DNA of 7,097 nucleotides from Syntrophomonadaceae bacterium (GTDB taxonomy: Bacteria; Bacillota_D; Dethiobacteria; DTU022; UBA8154), in assembly GCA_007120815.1 (NCBI GenBank), contig SKMY01000218.1, positions 1-7,097 of the forward strand. Direction: 5' to 3'. Under the pieces are notes generated by a model. It saw only the letters and a program-made list of their open reading frames with translations. It did not search any database and had not been told where the DNA came from. The stretch's first letter is position 1, and each line of letters begins with the position of its first letter. Position numbers and translations under genes: made by a program. This document shows, piece after piece, positions 1 through 6,329 of this stretch.

Positions 1-449
1 ATAAAATTGAAACCTCAATAAGGGCCATATTGAGGGACTTTGAAGCGACCTTGGATGAAAAACCTGAATTTAAAGCATCTTATATCCAAAACAGTCAAAT
101 AAATCATGCCGGTCATGTTTTTATTACCGGGGCCGGAGGGTACTTTTCCAGCGTGCATGCTGCAGGCGAAGTTAATGTAGATGGGGTCTTTCGCGGCGGT
201 TCTATTGAAGCCGGCAGTCATGTCAAGATAAAGGAATTTATTTCAATTAGCACCGCAGCCGAGTCTGCTGAAAAAAAAGCCATCATTCGGATTAAGGTGC
301 CCAGTCATGCAGCCGTTTATCTTGATGTCGTACACGAAGATACCACCGTTCAAATCGGAAAGCTGGTTTATCGATTTGAACAAGACTTTTCCAAGATTAA
401 GCTATTTTATGATTCAAGTAGCGGCATGATTAAAATGACAAATTATTAA
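1..449 (+). CDS. FapA/DUF342 family protein, C-terminal part (5' end outside window)
   Basis: The reading frame is open from base 3 to the TAA at 447-449 with no stop, giving 148 codons. The real start lies upstream, and the TTG at 30 is internal. The fragment opens with a charged helical stretch (KIETSIRAILRDFEATLDEK), then short glycine-punctuated beta repeats (GHVFITGAGGYFSS, VHAAGEVNVDG, FRGGSIEAGSHVKIKEF). It ends in a small beta domain (VQIGKLVYRFEQDFSKIKLF). This glycine-rich repeat pattern followed by a V.IG...Y.F tail is typical of the C-terminal half of FapA/DUF342 proteins. Those are cytoplasmic proteins, named for a role in flagellar assembly or polar localisation in Vibrio; their function in Firmicutes is poorly defined. 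The next gene starts 17 nt after the stop on the same strand, so the two are probably co-transcribed. The family call rests on remembered motif pattern, not a search. The N-terminal domain cannot be judged. Confidence 0.72.
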   Translation, partial: KIETSIRAILRDFEATLDEKPEFKASYIQNSQINHAGHVFITGAGGYFSSVHAAGEVNVDGVFRGGSIEAGSHVKIKEFISISTAAESAEKKAIIRIKVPSHAAVYLDVVHEDTTVQIGKLVYRFEQDFSKIKLFYDSSSGMIKMTNY

Positions 450-466
450 AGCGCTCAGGTGGTGCC

Positions 467-1930
467 ATGATCCCTTTTGCTGACATTCTGCTTCGTTCAG
501 CCCGTAAACGGAACGTTTCACTTTTTGTGGTAGGTGGGTTCTTGCGGGACCACTTTATGAATCGAAAAAGCCATGACCTTGATCTGGTTGCAAACGTGGA
601 TCCCCGCACTATTGGGATGGACCTGGCCGATTCAACAGGTGGTCAGTACTTTGAACTCAACCTGGATCATTCAACCGCCAGGGTTACGCTAAATTGGGGG
701 GAGAACTTTTGGCAGGTTGATATCGGAAGCATTCGAGGTCGCGATATCCATGAAGACTTACACAACCGTGACTTTACCGTCAATGCCATGGCCCTGCCGC
801 TGGAAAAGTTGGCGTCGGGTTTGAGCTGGCAGGATTATTTGCTGGATCCGTTTAACGGAAGAAAAGACCTGGAAAAAGGTTTGCTCCGAATTATCGGGGA
901 GGATGTCATTGTTGATGATCCCCTTCGCATGATCCGGGGCATTCGTTTTGCATCCACGCTTCAGTTTGACCTGGAAAAGCAAACGGCTTATCTGTTTAAA
1001 AAAAACAGGGCGCTTCTCTTTCGTGTTTCTGCTCTTCGGTTGAAAATGGAGATGGGGAAAATCTTAAAAAACCCCGCTGTAAAATATTTCTGGCTCATGC
1101 AGCGCCTTCAGTTCACGCAGACACTTTTTCCCTCCCTGGAAAAGTTTTTACAAACCTCTGAAGCCAAAATCCCTTACAGGGGCTGGGAGCAGTCCATGTT
1201 AACCTTGCACTACCTGGAAAAACTCATCAAGGAAATGCCTTTTTCACAACAATGGAAACATCATTTAGAAAGTTACTTGAAGGAAGAATTGTCCACCGGT
1301 TGGAGCCGGATAAAAATCCTTAAGCTGGCTGCTTTATTTCATAATATCAAAATTTCCGAATCCGGCAGCAGCCTGGAAAAAGAAGGGGCAGATTACTACC
1401 TACCCAGTAAAGTGTGGGGCTACCTTTTTCGTTACGGCCGCCGGATGTATCTGAACCGTGCAGAAACAAACCTGATAAAAAAAGTCGTTTCAAATTATAT
1501 GGTGCCTCTGAAGCGGTACATGTTTCCCGATCGAAACCCCCGAACCCTTTACCGGTTTTACCGGAACCTGGGAAACGAAGCCCCTGGAATTCTCCTGTTC
1601 TCCCTGGCCGATTTTATGGCGCTGGTGGATTACCCCAACCCGGCAGACGTTGAAAGGCCCTTGCTCCCATCGCTGGAAGACTATGGAGCGTTCATTAACC
1701 GGCTGCTTTACAGGTATTTCATCAGTAAAGAAAGTCTCGTTCCGATCCCATCAATGATAACAAAACAAGAATTGGTAACGTACCTGGGAATTAACCCGGG
1801 TAGGCTCTCAACAGCCATTTTTGAGGCCATTGCTGAGGCACAGGCTGAGGGCAAAATAACAACGCGCAAGGAAGCGTTTAAATATGCGGAAAAAGAATAC
1901 AGGCGCCGAATGGCTGGGGGTCAGCAATAG
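467..1930 (+). CDS. cca: CCA tRNA nucleotidyltransferase / poly(A) polymerase family protein with degenerate HD domain
   Basis: This is a 487-residue class II nucleotidyltransferase of the family that adds CCA, or part of it, to tRNA 3' ends in the cytoplasm. The head carries VVGGFLRD (21-28) and the catalytic pair DLD (D37, D39), with a third likely carboxylate at D85. NRDFTVNAMAL (100-110) corresponds to the RRDFT.NA motif. DPFNGRKDL (127-135) and DPLRMIRGIRFA (151-162) correspond to the base-recognition motif and neck. The segment RVSALRLKMEM (186-196) occupies the usual RVS.ERI..E position but lacks the glutamate-arginine core. The middle region resembles the HD domain of bacterial CCA enzymes, but the expected HD pair reads H292-N293 (LAALFHNIK), and the later histidine-rich motif reads SNYMVPL. 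Metal-dependent phosphohydrolase activity is therefore probably lost. The ATG at 467 is preceded by AGGTGG. From sequence alone I cannot tell full CCA-adding from A-adding or CC-adding activity. Confidence 0.85.
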   Translation: MIPFADILLRSARKRNVSLFVVGGFLRDHFMNRKSHDLDLVANVDPRTIGMDLADSTGGQYFELNLDHSTARVTLNWGENFWQVDIGSIRGRDIHEDLHNRDFTVNAMALPLEKLASGLSWQDYLLDPFNGRKDLEKGLLRIIGEDVIVDDPLRMIRGIRFASTLQFDLEKQTAYLFKKNRALLFRVSALRLKMEMGKILKNPAVKYFWLMQRLQFTQTLFPSLEKFLQTSEAKIPYRGWEQSMLTLHYLEKLIKEMPFSQQWKHHLESYLKEELSTGWSRIKILKLAALFHNIKISESGSSLEKEGADYYLPSKVWGYLFRYGRRMYLNRAETNLIKKVVSNYMVPLKRYMFPDRNPRTLYRFYRNLGNEAPGILLFSLADFMALVDYPNPADVERPLLPSLEDYGAFINRLLYRYFISKESLVPIPSMITKQELVTYLGINPGRLSTAIFEAIAEAQAEGKITTRKEAFKYAEKEYRRRMAGGQQ

Positions 1931-1949
1931 TCAAATAATTAATCTATCA

Positions 1950-1983
1950 GCTCCCATAGGGGGGGCAAAGGGGGGCATGGAGG
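1950..1983. other. G-rich tract and short hairpin in the convergent gap
   Basis: The 61-nt gap between the two convergent stop codons holds a run of seven G (1959-1965), CAAA, then a run of six G (1970-1975), then further GG pairs to 1983. GCTCCC (1950-1955) can pair with GGGGGC (1961-1966), including one G-U pair, to give a 6-bp stem with a 5-nt loop. No T-run follows on either strand, so this is not a standard intrinsic terminator. It could still slow polymerase from either side, or fold as a two-layer G-quadruplex. Function is inferred only. Confidence 0.3.
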
Positions 1984-1991
1984 TAAGGTAA

Positions 1992-2753
1992 CTAGCTTTT
2001 TCCGCCCCACTTGGTTACGACATAAGCCCCTGCCAGGGCTGTTGCAAATACCACCGGGCTGATATGGGTCGGGAATAGGGTGCGTCCGGAACCAATAATC
2101 AGGCCGGCAATGAAAAAGGAAAAAAAGGACTGGTAACGCATGTAAACATACCTGAGCAGCCGTGCCAGGCCAAACAGCCCCAAAAGACAGCCCAGAGCAA
2201 AAACGCCCAGTGGGATCCAGGTAAAATGGCGTAGAAATCCAAGGATCTCATGATAAATACCGAGGATAAGCAAAACGGCGCTGCCGGAAACACCGGGAAC
2301 AAGCATGGTAGCGCTGGAAATAGCGCCAGCGAGAAAAATCACCGGGAAAGACCCGGGGTCTCCTAAGCAAAAAACGGCCAGGGGCTCTACGGCAATAACC
2401 AATCCGATGAACACACCTCCCAAGAGGTAGAGGGTTCTTTTCCATGTAAATGGTATGCTTAAGCGGTTTTCTCGGTTTGTTAAGAGGAGAGGGGCTGATG
2501 CCCACAGCGCGCCCAGTAAAAAAGCGTAAACGGGTTCAGGCCATTTTTCCAACAGGTGACTGACCACAAAAGCCCAAAGTAGCAAGCCACCCCCCGTGCC
2601 GATCCCGAAAATAATGTATGGTTTCAGGTTAATAGACGAAATGTCATCCAGCACCCGGGTATACATTCCCATGATGACAAAAGCCGTACCCCCGCTCATG
2701 CCCGGTAGGATTAAAGAAAGACCGAGGAATATGCCTTGCAGCAGCTTTTTCAA
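1992..2753 (-). CDS. popT: DUF368 / PopT-type polyprenyl-phosphate translocase
   Basis: This is a 253-residue, strongly hydrophobic integral membrane protein, with perhaps eight membrane segments. The N-terminus carries LILPGMSGGTAFVIMGMY (residues 14-31). A second copy of the same motif, MLVPGVSGSAVLLILGIY, occurs at 150-167, so the protein is an internal duplication with two PG.SG re-entrant-type motifs. This double motif defines DUF368. Members have been shown in other bacteria to return undecaprenyl phosphate from the outer to the inner leaflet of the cytoplasmic membrane, recycling the lipid carrier of peptidoglycan and other surface polymers. The start is TTG at 2753-2751, placed by a strong GAGGAGG site; no better in-frame ATG precedes the conserved motif. 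The gene is divergent from the molybdenum cofactor operon and convergent with the cca-like gene, so it is probably transcribed alone. The family call is firm; the exact transported lipid is inferred from homologues. Confidence 0.86.
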   Translation of the reverse strand: MKKLLQGIFLGLSLILPGMSGGTAFVIMGMYTRVLDDISSINLKPYIIFGIGTGGGLLLWAFVVSHLLEKWPEPVYAFLLGALWASAPLLLTNRENRLSIPFTWKRTLYLLGGVFIGLVIAVEPLAVFCLGDPGSFPVIFLAGAISSATMLVPGVSGSAVLLILGIYHEILGFLRHFTWIPLGVFALGCLLGLFGLARLLRYVYMRYQSFFSFFIAGLIIGSGRTLFPTHISPVVFATALAGAYVVTKWGGKS

Positions 2754-2758
2754 CCGGG

Positions 2759-2769
2759 ATCCTCCTCAT
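2759..2769 (-). promoter_or_regulatory. Ribosome binding site of the popT-type gene
   Basis: On the minus strand the sequence reads ATGAGGAGGAT, a near-complete anti-16S match, and ends 5 nt before the TTG start at 2753. The GAGGAGG core sits 7 nt from the start. It decides the start in favour of TTG. The ATG inside this site is in a different frame and is not the start. Confidence 0.75.
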
Positions 2770-2787
2770 AAAAAAACAGGGTTTCTT

Positions 2788-2830
2788 TTTCCTGTCATTT
2801 CTACCTTTCCTGTCATTTCTACCTTTCCTG
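2788..2830. repeat. 18-bp tandem repeat, 2.4 copies
   Basis: Two identical 18-bp units (TTTCCTGTCATTTCTACC) lie head to tail at 2788-2805 and 2806-2823. A 7-base partial third copy follows at 2824-2830, after which the match ends. The repeat lies in the divergent intergenic region and would fall in the 5' leader or promoter of the minus-strand popT-type gene, 35 nt or more upstream of its start. It may be slippage-prone or a tandem protein-binding site; nothing in the sequence decides which. Confidence 0.85.
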
Positions 2831-2849
2831 CACATACACCTTCTTTTAA

Positions 2850-2878
2850 TTGACAAAGTTATGAGGATATATTAGCAT
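2850..2878 (+). promoter_or_regulatory. Predicted sigma-A promoter of the molybdenum cofactor operon
   Basis: A perfect -35 hexamer TTGACA (2850-2855) is followed after 17 nt by TAGCAT (2873-2878), which matches four of six consensus -10 positions. Transcription would start near 2885, leaving a leader of about 34 nt before the TTG start at 2919. That leader is too short for a molybdenum cofactor riboswitch. The TATATT at 2868-2873 is a better hexamer but only 12 nt from the -35. Confidence 0.58.
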
Positions 2879-2903
2879 TAAATCACTGTTTATGATTAAG
2901 GAT

Positions 2904-2910
2904 AAGGAGG
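2904..2910 (+). promoter_or_regulatory. Ribosome binding site fixing a TTG start
   Basis: AAGGAGG lies exactly 8 nt before the in-frame TTG at 2919. The upstream ATG at 2892, in the same frame, has no comparable site and would place this perfect Shine-Dalgarno sequence inside the coding region. The TTG is therefore the likely start. Confidence 0.8.
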
Positions 2911-2918
2911 AGAACACC

Positions 2919-3086
2919 TTGGAAGAAGTCAAAAAAAGACTCCAGGAATCTGCACCGGAGGGAAAATTGCCCTGTATTATGGCCTTTAAGATCGCCAGGG
3001 AACACAATGTGTCCGTTGCGGAAGTTGGAGATCTCTGTAACGAACTAAAAATTAAAGTTGTGAACTGCCAGCTGGGTTGTTTTTAG
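2919..3086 (+). CDS. Small four-cysteine protein ending in CQLGCF, first gene of the Mo-cofactor operon
   Basis: With the TTG start the product has 55 residues; starting at the ATG at 2892 would give 64. It is charged and probably mostly helical: LEEVKKRLQES, a loop with C19, then KIAREHNVSVAEVGDLCNEL, then a short strand KIKVVNCQLGCF. The segment IAREHNVSVAEVGDLCNEL reads like a small helix-turn-helix (A....VS...VG....L.I). The last six residues contain a C-x3-C motif (C50, C54), and two further cysteines (C19, C40) bring the total to four. I have an impression of similar CQLGCF-ending small proteins near molybdoenzyme genes in other anaerobes but cannot name a characterised family. The gene leads the operon, 28 nt before moeA. 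A metal- or thiol-sensing regulator or an accessory factor for cofactor assembly is a guess. No function is assigned. Confidence 0.72.
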   Translation: MEEVKKRLQESAPEGKLPCIMAFKIAREHNVSVAEVGDLCNELKIKVVNCQLGCF

Positions 3087-3114
3087 CCCCAGGTCTTAGA
3101 AACGAGGTGCAGAT

Positions 3115-4368
3115 GTGTTAACGGTTTTACCCGTTCATGAGGCCCAGGAACAAATTCTTGCCTCCATAAAAGGCATAACAACCAATCCCCGGGAGGTTGA
3201 AATAGCTGACGCTTTAGGGCGCGTTACGGCGATGCAGGTTAGCTCACCGGAAATGGTCCCACCCTATCGGCGTTCTACAATGGATGGCTTCGCTGTCCGC
3301 TCGGAAGACACCTTTGGGGCCACCGACAGCCTGCCGGCATTATTATATTTAAAAGGAAAAATACCCATGGGAACAGAACCCCAGCAGACACTGGGCTCTG
3401 ATGAAACCATGGAGATTTCCACCGGCGGAATGCTTCCAGAAGGCAGTGACAGCGTGGTTATGCTGGAGTATTGTGAGAAGATGGGTGAACAAGTGGCGGT
3501 GTACCGCCCGGTGGCCCCCCTGGAAAATGTGATTTCCGAAGGTGAAGATTATAAACCCGGCGATGAAGTGCTTCCTGTAGGCCATCAAATAAGGCCCCAG
3601 GATATCGGTATTTTGGCTGCGCTGGGTATTACGGCAATTCAAGTTCATGCTGCGCCCCGGGTGGCGCTGTTTTCAACGGGGGATGAAGTAGTCTCCCCGG
3701 GTACGACACCGCGTCCGGGCCAAATTCGGGATGTGAACGGCCCGGCTTTGTCGGCCCTGGTTCTCGAAAGCAGAGGACTGCCTGATTACCGCGGGATCGT
3801 CCCCGATGATGCTGATCTGTTAAAGGAAAAAATGTTCTCTGCCCTGGATGATTCCGATATTGTATTAATCTCCGGGGGAAGTTCAGTGGGGACAAGGGAT
3901 GTGACCGCCCGGGTTGTTGATGAACTGCCTGGTGAAGGGGTTCTGTTCCACGGGGTTTCCATGCGCCCCGGCAAGCCCTTGATTTATGGATACAGCCAGG
4001 GAAAACCCGTTTTTGGCCTTTCTGGTAATCCCGTTTCGGCCATGTTTGGCTTTTTGCTGTTTGTGAAGCCGCTTTTACGTCAATTCCAGGGCCTTCCTCC
4101 CTTTCAATCGTATCTTCCTTGTGTTGAGGCATTGCTCGATACCAATTATTCTTCACCGGGTGGACGAGAAGACTATGTCCGTGTGGTGTTACAATCTGTT
4201 GTTTCCGTAAATGATAACACTAAACAAGCTGCGCTTCCCCTGGCCCGGCCCGTTTTTGGAGGACCGGGATTGTTAAACCCCGTGATTAAAGGGGACGGTT
4301 ATTTTGTGATCCCCAGAGATGTGGAGGGGTTGGATAAAGGGGCTCGTGTTAATGTATTTCTATGGTGA
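3115..4368 (+). CDS. moeA: Molybdopterin molybdenumtransferase MoeA (first copy)
   Basis: This 417-residue protein has the full length of stand-alone MoeA. MoeA inserts molybdate (or tungstate in related enzymes) into adenylated molybdopterin to form the active cofactor. Conserved motifs appear in order: RRSTMDGFAV (52-61, with the key Asp57), STGGMLPEGSD (102-112), GEDYKPGD (143-150), FSTGDEVVSPG (186-196), SDIVLISGGSSVGTRD (247-262), VSMRPGKP (281-288) and SGNPVSA (303-309). A C-terminal domain follows to 417. Arg284 occupies the position that is Lys in the neighbouring copy (MKPGK) and usually in the family. The start is GTG at 3115, with GAGGTG at 3104-3109. An ATG two bases earlier (3113) is out of frame and stops after two codons. 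It follows the small cysteine protein and is itself followed after 14 nt by a second moeA. The MoeA family call is very secure; which metal it uses is not shown. Confidence 0.95.
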   Translation: MLTVLPVHEAQEQILASIKGITTNPREVEIADALGRVTAMQVSSPEMVPPYRRSTMDGFAVRSEDTFGATDSLPALLYLKGKIPMGTEPQQTLGSDETMEISTGGMLPEGSDSVVMLEYCEKMGEQVAVYRPVAPLENVISEGEDYKPGDEVLPVGHQIRPQDIGILAALGITAIQVHAAPRVALFSTGDEVVSPGTTPRPGQIRDVNGPALSALVLESRGLPDYRGIVPDDADLLKEKMFSALDDSDIVLISGGSSVGTRDVTARVVDELPGEGVLFHGVSMRPGKPLIYGYSQGKPVFGLSGNPVSAMFGFLLFVKPLLRQFQGLPPFQSYLPCVEALLDTNYSSPGGREDYVRVVLQSVVSVNDNTKQAALPLARPVFGGPGLLNPVIKGDGYFVIPRDVEGLDKGARVNVFLW

Positions 4369-4374
4369 AGGAGG
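4368..4374 (+). promoter_or_regulatory. Ribosome binding site of the second moeA, overlapping the first moeA stop
   Basis: AAGGAGG begins at the last base of the preceding TGA stop (4366-4368) and ends 8 nt before the in-frame TTG at 4383. The overlap suggests translational coupling between the two moeA genes. The ATG at 4362 in the same frame has no Shine-Dalgarno sequence before it and would bury this site, so TTG is preferred. Confidence 0.78.
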
Positions 4375-4382
4375 GTTGTAGC

Positions 4383-6329
4383 TTGGACAGGAAAGTGTAT
4401 TTAAGCAATACGCCGTTAAATAAAGCCCGGGATGTTTTCCTGGAACACGCCCTTCGTCATTCCATGGAGGCCCAGAGTGTTCCCACAATAGATTCTGTCC
4501 ACCGGGTGACATCAGCCCCTGTTTTCGCCAGGGTTTCATCGCCGCACTATCATGCCTCAGCCATGGACGGGATAGCTGTTAAAGCCGCTGCCACTTTTGG
4601 CGCCACCCTGACGGCGCCCCGACAATTAATTGTTGGAAAAGACGCGTTCTACGTGGATACGGGCGGCCTGGTCCCTCATGGATGTGACGCCGTTATCATG
4701 ATCGAAGAGGTGTATTATCCCGATCAGGATAACAGCAACCTGGTTGAAATCAGGGCGTCTGCCACACCCTGGCAGCATATTCGTTCAATTGGAGAGGACA
4801 TCGTAGCCACCGAAATGATTCTGCCTTCCTATCATCGGATCAGGCCCTTTGATTTAGGAGCCATGCTCAACGGGGGTGTTTTTCAGGTTGATGTGCTGAA
4901 AAAACCCGTTGTAGCAGTTATCCCTACCGGTTCAGAGCTGGTGCCGCCTGAAAAACCCCCCAAGCCGGGAGAGATTACCGAATCAAATTCTTACATGTTT
5001 GAGGCAGCTGTCCGAAGCTGGGGCGGGGAACCTCTCCGGTGGCCCATTGTTAAAGATGAACCGGAGGCTATCCGGGAAGCCATGCAGCAAGCCGCAAATC
5101 AGTCAAACCTGGTGCTGGTTAGTGCCGGTTCTTCCGCTGGCAGAAGAGATCATACCTTTGATGTGCTCTCCCAGCTGGGGGAAGTACTGGTTCACGGCGT
5201 TGCCATGAAGCCGGGCAAGCCGGTTATCCTGGGTAAAATCGACCCGGTTCCTGTGGTTGGTGTTCCGGGGTATCCTGTGGCAGCCTATATGGCCCTGGAA
5301 TTATTCGTGATGCCGCTGCTTTTTTGCTGGCAAAAACAAAACCCTCCTGCCCATTTCCAGGGAGAAGCTTACAGCTCCCGCCGGGTGCTTTCATCGTTGA
5401 AGGATGAAGAGTTTTTACGTTTGAAAATGGGAAAAGTTGACGAACGTCTGGTGGCCACTCCTTTGCCCAGGGGTTCGGGGGTCTCTCTTTCCCTGGTTAA
5501 AGCAGACGGCTCAACATCTATTCCTCAGAATAAAGAAGGCCTGGAAACCGGCGAACGATTTCCGGTGGACTTTTGGCGCCCTCCAGAAGAAATTGAAAAC
5601 ACCATCCTTTGCCTGGGAAGCCATGATTTGAGCCTGGATATCCTGTCGGATTTTTTACGACGCAGTGAAAGCAAGTATTTTCTTTCCTCGGCTCATGTGG
5701 GGAGTATGGGTGGCATTATGGCGTTGAAACGTAAGGAAGTTCACCTGGCGGGCATCCATCTTCTTGATCCGGACAGTGGGACCTATAACACGCCGTACCT
5801 GGAAAAATTCCTCCCTGAACTGGACCTGTACCTGGTTCACCTGGCCAAAAGGGAGTTGGGGTTAATGGTTGCTCCCGGTAATCCGAAACATATTCTCACG
5901 CTGGAGGACCTGATTCGAGGCGACGTGGTATTCATTAACCGTCAAAAGGGAGCAGGTACCCGTCTATTTCTGGATTATATGCTGAAACAAGGGGGCATTG
6001 AACCTTCATCCATAACGGGCTACAATCGGGAAGAATTTAATCACCTTTCCGTGGCGGCCACGGTAAAGGCTGGAAGCGCTGATGCCGGTCTGGGTATTCG
6101 GGCCGCTGCCGCTGCCCTGGAAGTCGACTTTATTCCTTTAACCTGGGAACCGTATGAGCTGGCGGTGCCGGAGGGGTTTTTCCAAAGCGAACCCTTTCAG
6201 GGCATCCATGAACTGATGCGCTCCTCATCCTTCAGGGAAGCCGTAGAGCGCATGGGAGGATACAACCTGGCTGACAGCGGGAATTATTCATTTATAAAGA
6301 AAGGTGTTTCAGACCATGAGCGAACATAA
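4383..6329 (+). CDS. moeA: MoeA-type molybdenumtransferase fused to a PBP-like (COG1910-type) substrate-binding domain
   Basis: The product has 648 residues from the TTG start, or 655 if the ATG at 4362 were used. Residues 1 to about 400 form a complete MoeA: SAMDGIAV (59-66, Asp62), DTGGLVPHGCDAV, SIGEDIV, PTGSELVPP, AGSSAGRRDHT, HGVAMKPGKP and GVPGYPVA. From about 407 a second domain begins (TILCLGSHDLSLDIL). It contains SSAHVGSMGGIMALKR, AGIHLLDPDSGTYN, GLMVAPGNP, FINRQKGAGTRLFLDYML and AGSADAGLGIRAAAAAL. These motifs are typical of the periplasmic-binding-protein-like domain found at the end of some MoeA proteins and in ModE-like regulators. No signal peptide or membrane segment precedes it, so it should act in the cytoplasm, where it may bind the oxyanion or a pterin ligand and deliver it to the MoeA active site. 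The gene is the third of the operon and overlaps mog by 14 nt. Ligand and metal preference are inferred. Confidence 0.92.
   Translation: MDRKVYLSNTPLNKARDVFLEHALRHSMEAQSVPTIDSVHRVTSAPVFARVSSPHYHASAMDGIAVKAAATFGATLTAPRQLIVGKDAFYVDTGGLVPHGCDAVIMIEEVYYPDQDNSNLVEIRASATPWQHIRSIGEDIVATEMILPSYHRIRPFDLGAMLNGGVFQVDVLKKPVVAVIPTGSELVPPEKPPKPGEITESNSYMFEAAVRSWGGEPLRWPIVKDEPEAIREAMQQAANQSNLVLVSAGSSAGRRDHTFDVLSQLGEVLVHGVAMKPGKPVILGKIDPVPVVGVPGYPVAAYMALELFVMPLLFCWQKQNPPAHFQGEAYSSRRVLSSLKDEEFLRLKMGKVDERLVATPLPRGSGVSLSLVKADGSTSIPQNKEGLETGERFPVDFWRPPEEIENTILCLGSHDLSLDILSDFLRRSESKYFLSSAHVGSMGGIMALKRKEVHLAGIHLLDPDSGTYNTPYLEKFLPELDLYLVHLAKRELGLMVAPGNPKHILTLEDLIRGDVVFINRQKGAGTRLFLDYMLKQGGIEPSSITGYNREEFNHLSVAATVKAGSADAGLGIRAAAAALEVDFIPLTWEPYELAVPEGFFQSEPFQGIHELMRSSSFREAVERMGGYNLADSGNYSFIKKGVSDHERT
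5601..6290 (+). other. PBP-like domain of the MoeA fusion protein
   Basis: This is the stretch of the fusion gene encoding the extra C-terminal domain (roughly residues 407-636), given separately because it distinguishes this copy from the first moeA. Visible marks are a Gly-Ser-rich ligand loop (VGSMGG), AGIHLLDP, the central NRQKGAGTR segment and DAGLGI. Boundaries are approximate, set by the end of the MoeA domain IV-like region and by the first hydrophobic strand ILCLG. Confidence 0.8.

Noticed and set aside
2771..2790. A-run, CAGGG, T-rich stretch resembling a terminator near the popT-type start
   Set aside because: Pairing is limited to a few A-T pairs around AAAC/GTTT, and it sits immediately upstream of a gene start where no upstream transcript needs ending.
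2644..2856. Minus-strand open frame with a GRNDRK repeat, upstream of and overlapping popT
   Set aside because: The repeat residues come from the 18-bp DNA tandem repeat, the frame differs from the conserved DUF368 frame, and the rest is an overlap shadow without family resemblance.
2868..2873. TATATT as the -10 element of the Mo operon promoter
   Set aside because: It is only 12 nt from the perfect TTGACA -35, so TAGCAT at 17 nt spacing was preferred.
2856..2918. Possible molybdenum cofactor riboswitch in the leader of the Mo operon
   Set aside because: With the promoter at 2850-2878 the leader is only about 34 nt, too short, and no extended pairing is visible.
3629..4156. Long minus-strand frame of about 175 codons opposite moeA
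   Set aside because: It is fully antisense to a well-conserved MoeA, its product is proline- and arginine-rich low-quality sequence, and no ribosome site was seen.
4362..4382. ATG at 4362 as start of the MoeA fusion gene
   Set aside because: No Shine-Dalgarno sequence precedes it, and it would place the perfect AAGGAGG at 4368-4374 inside the coding sequence.
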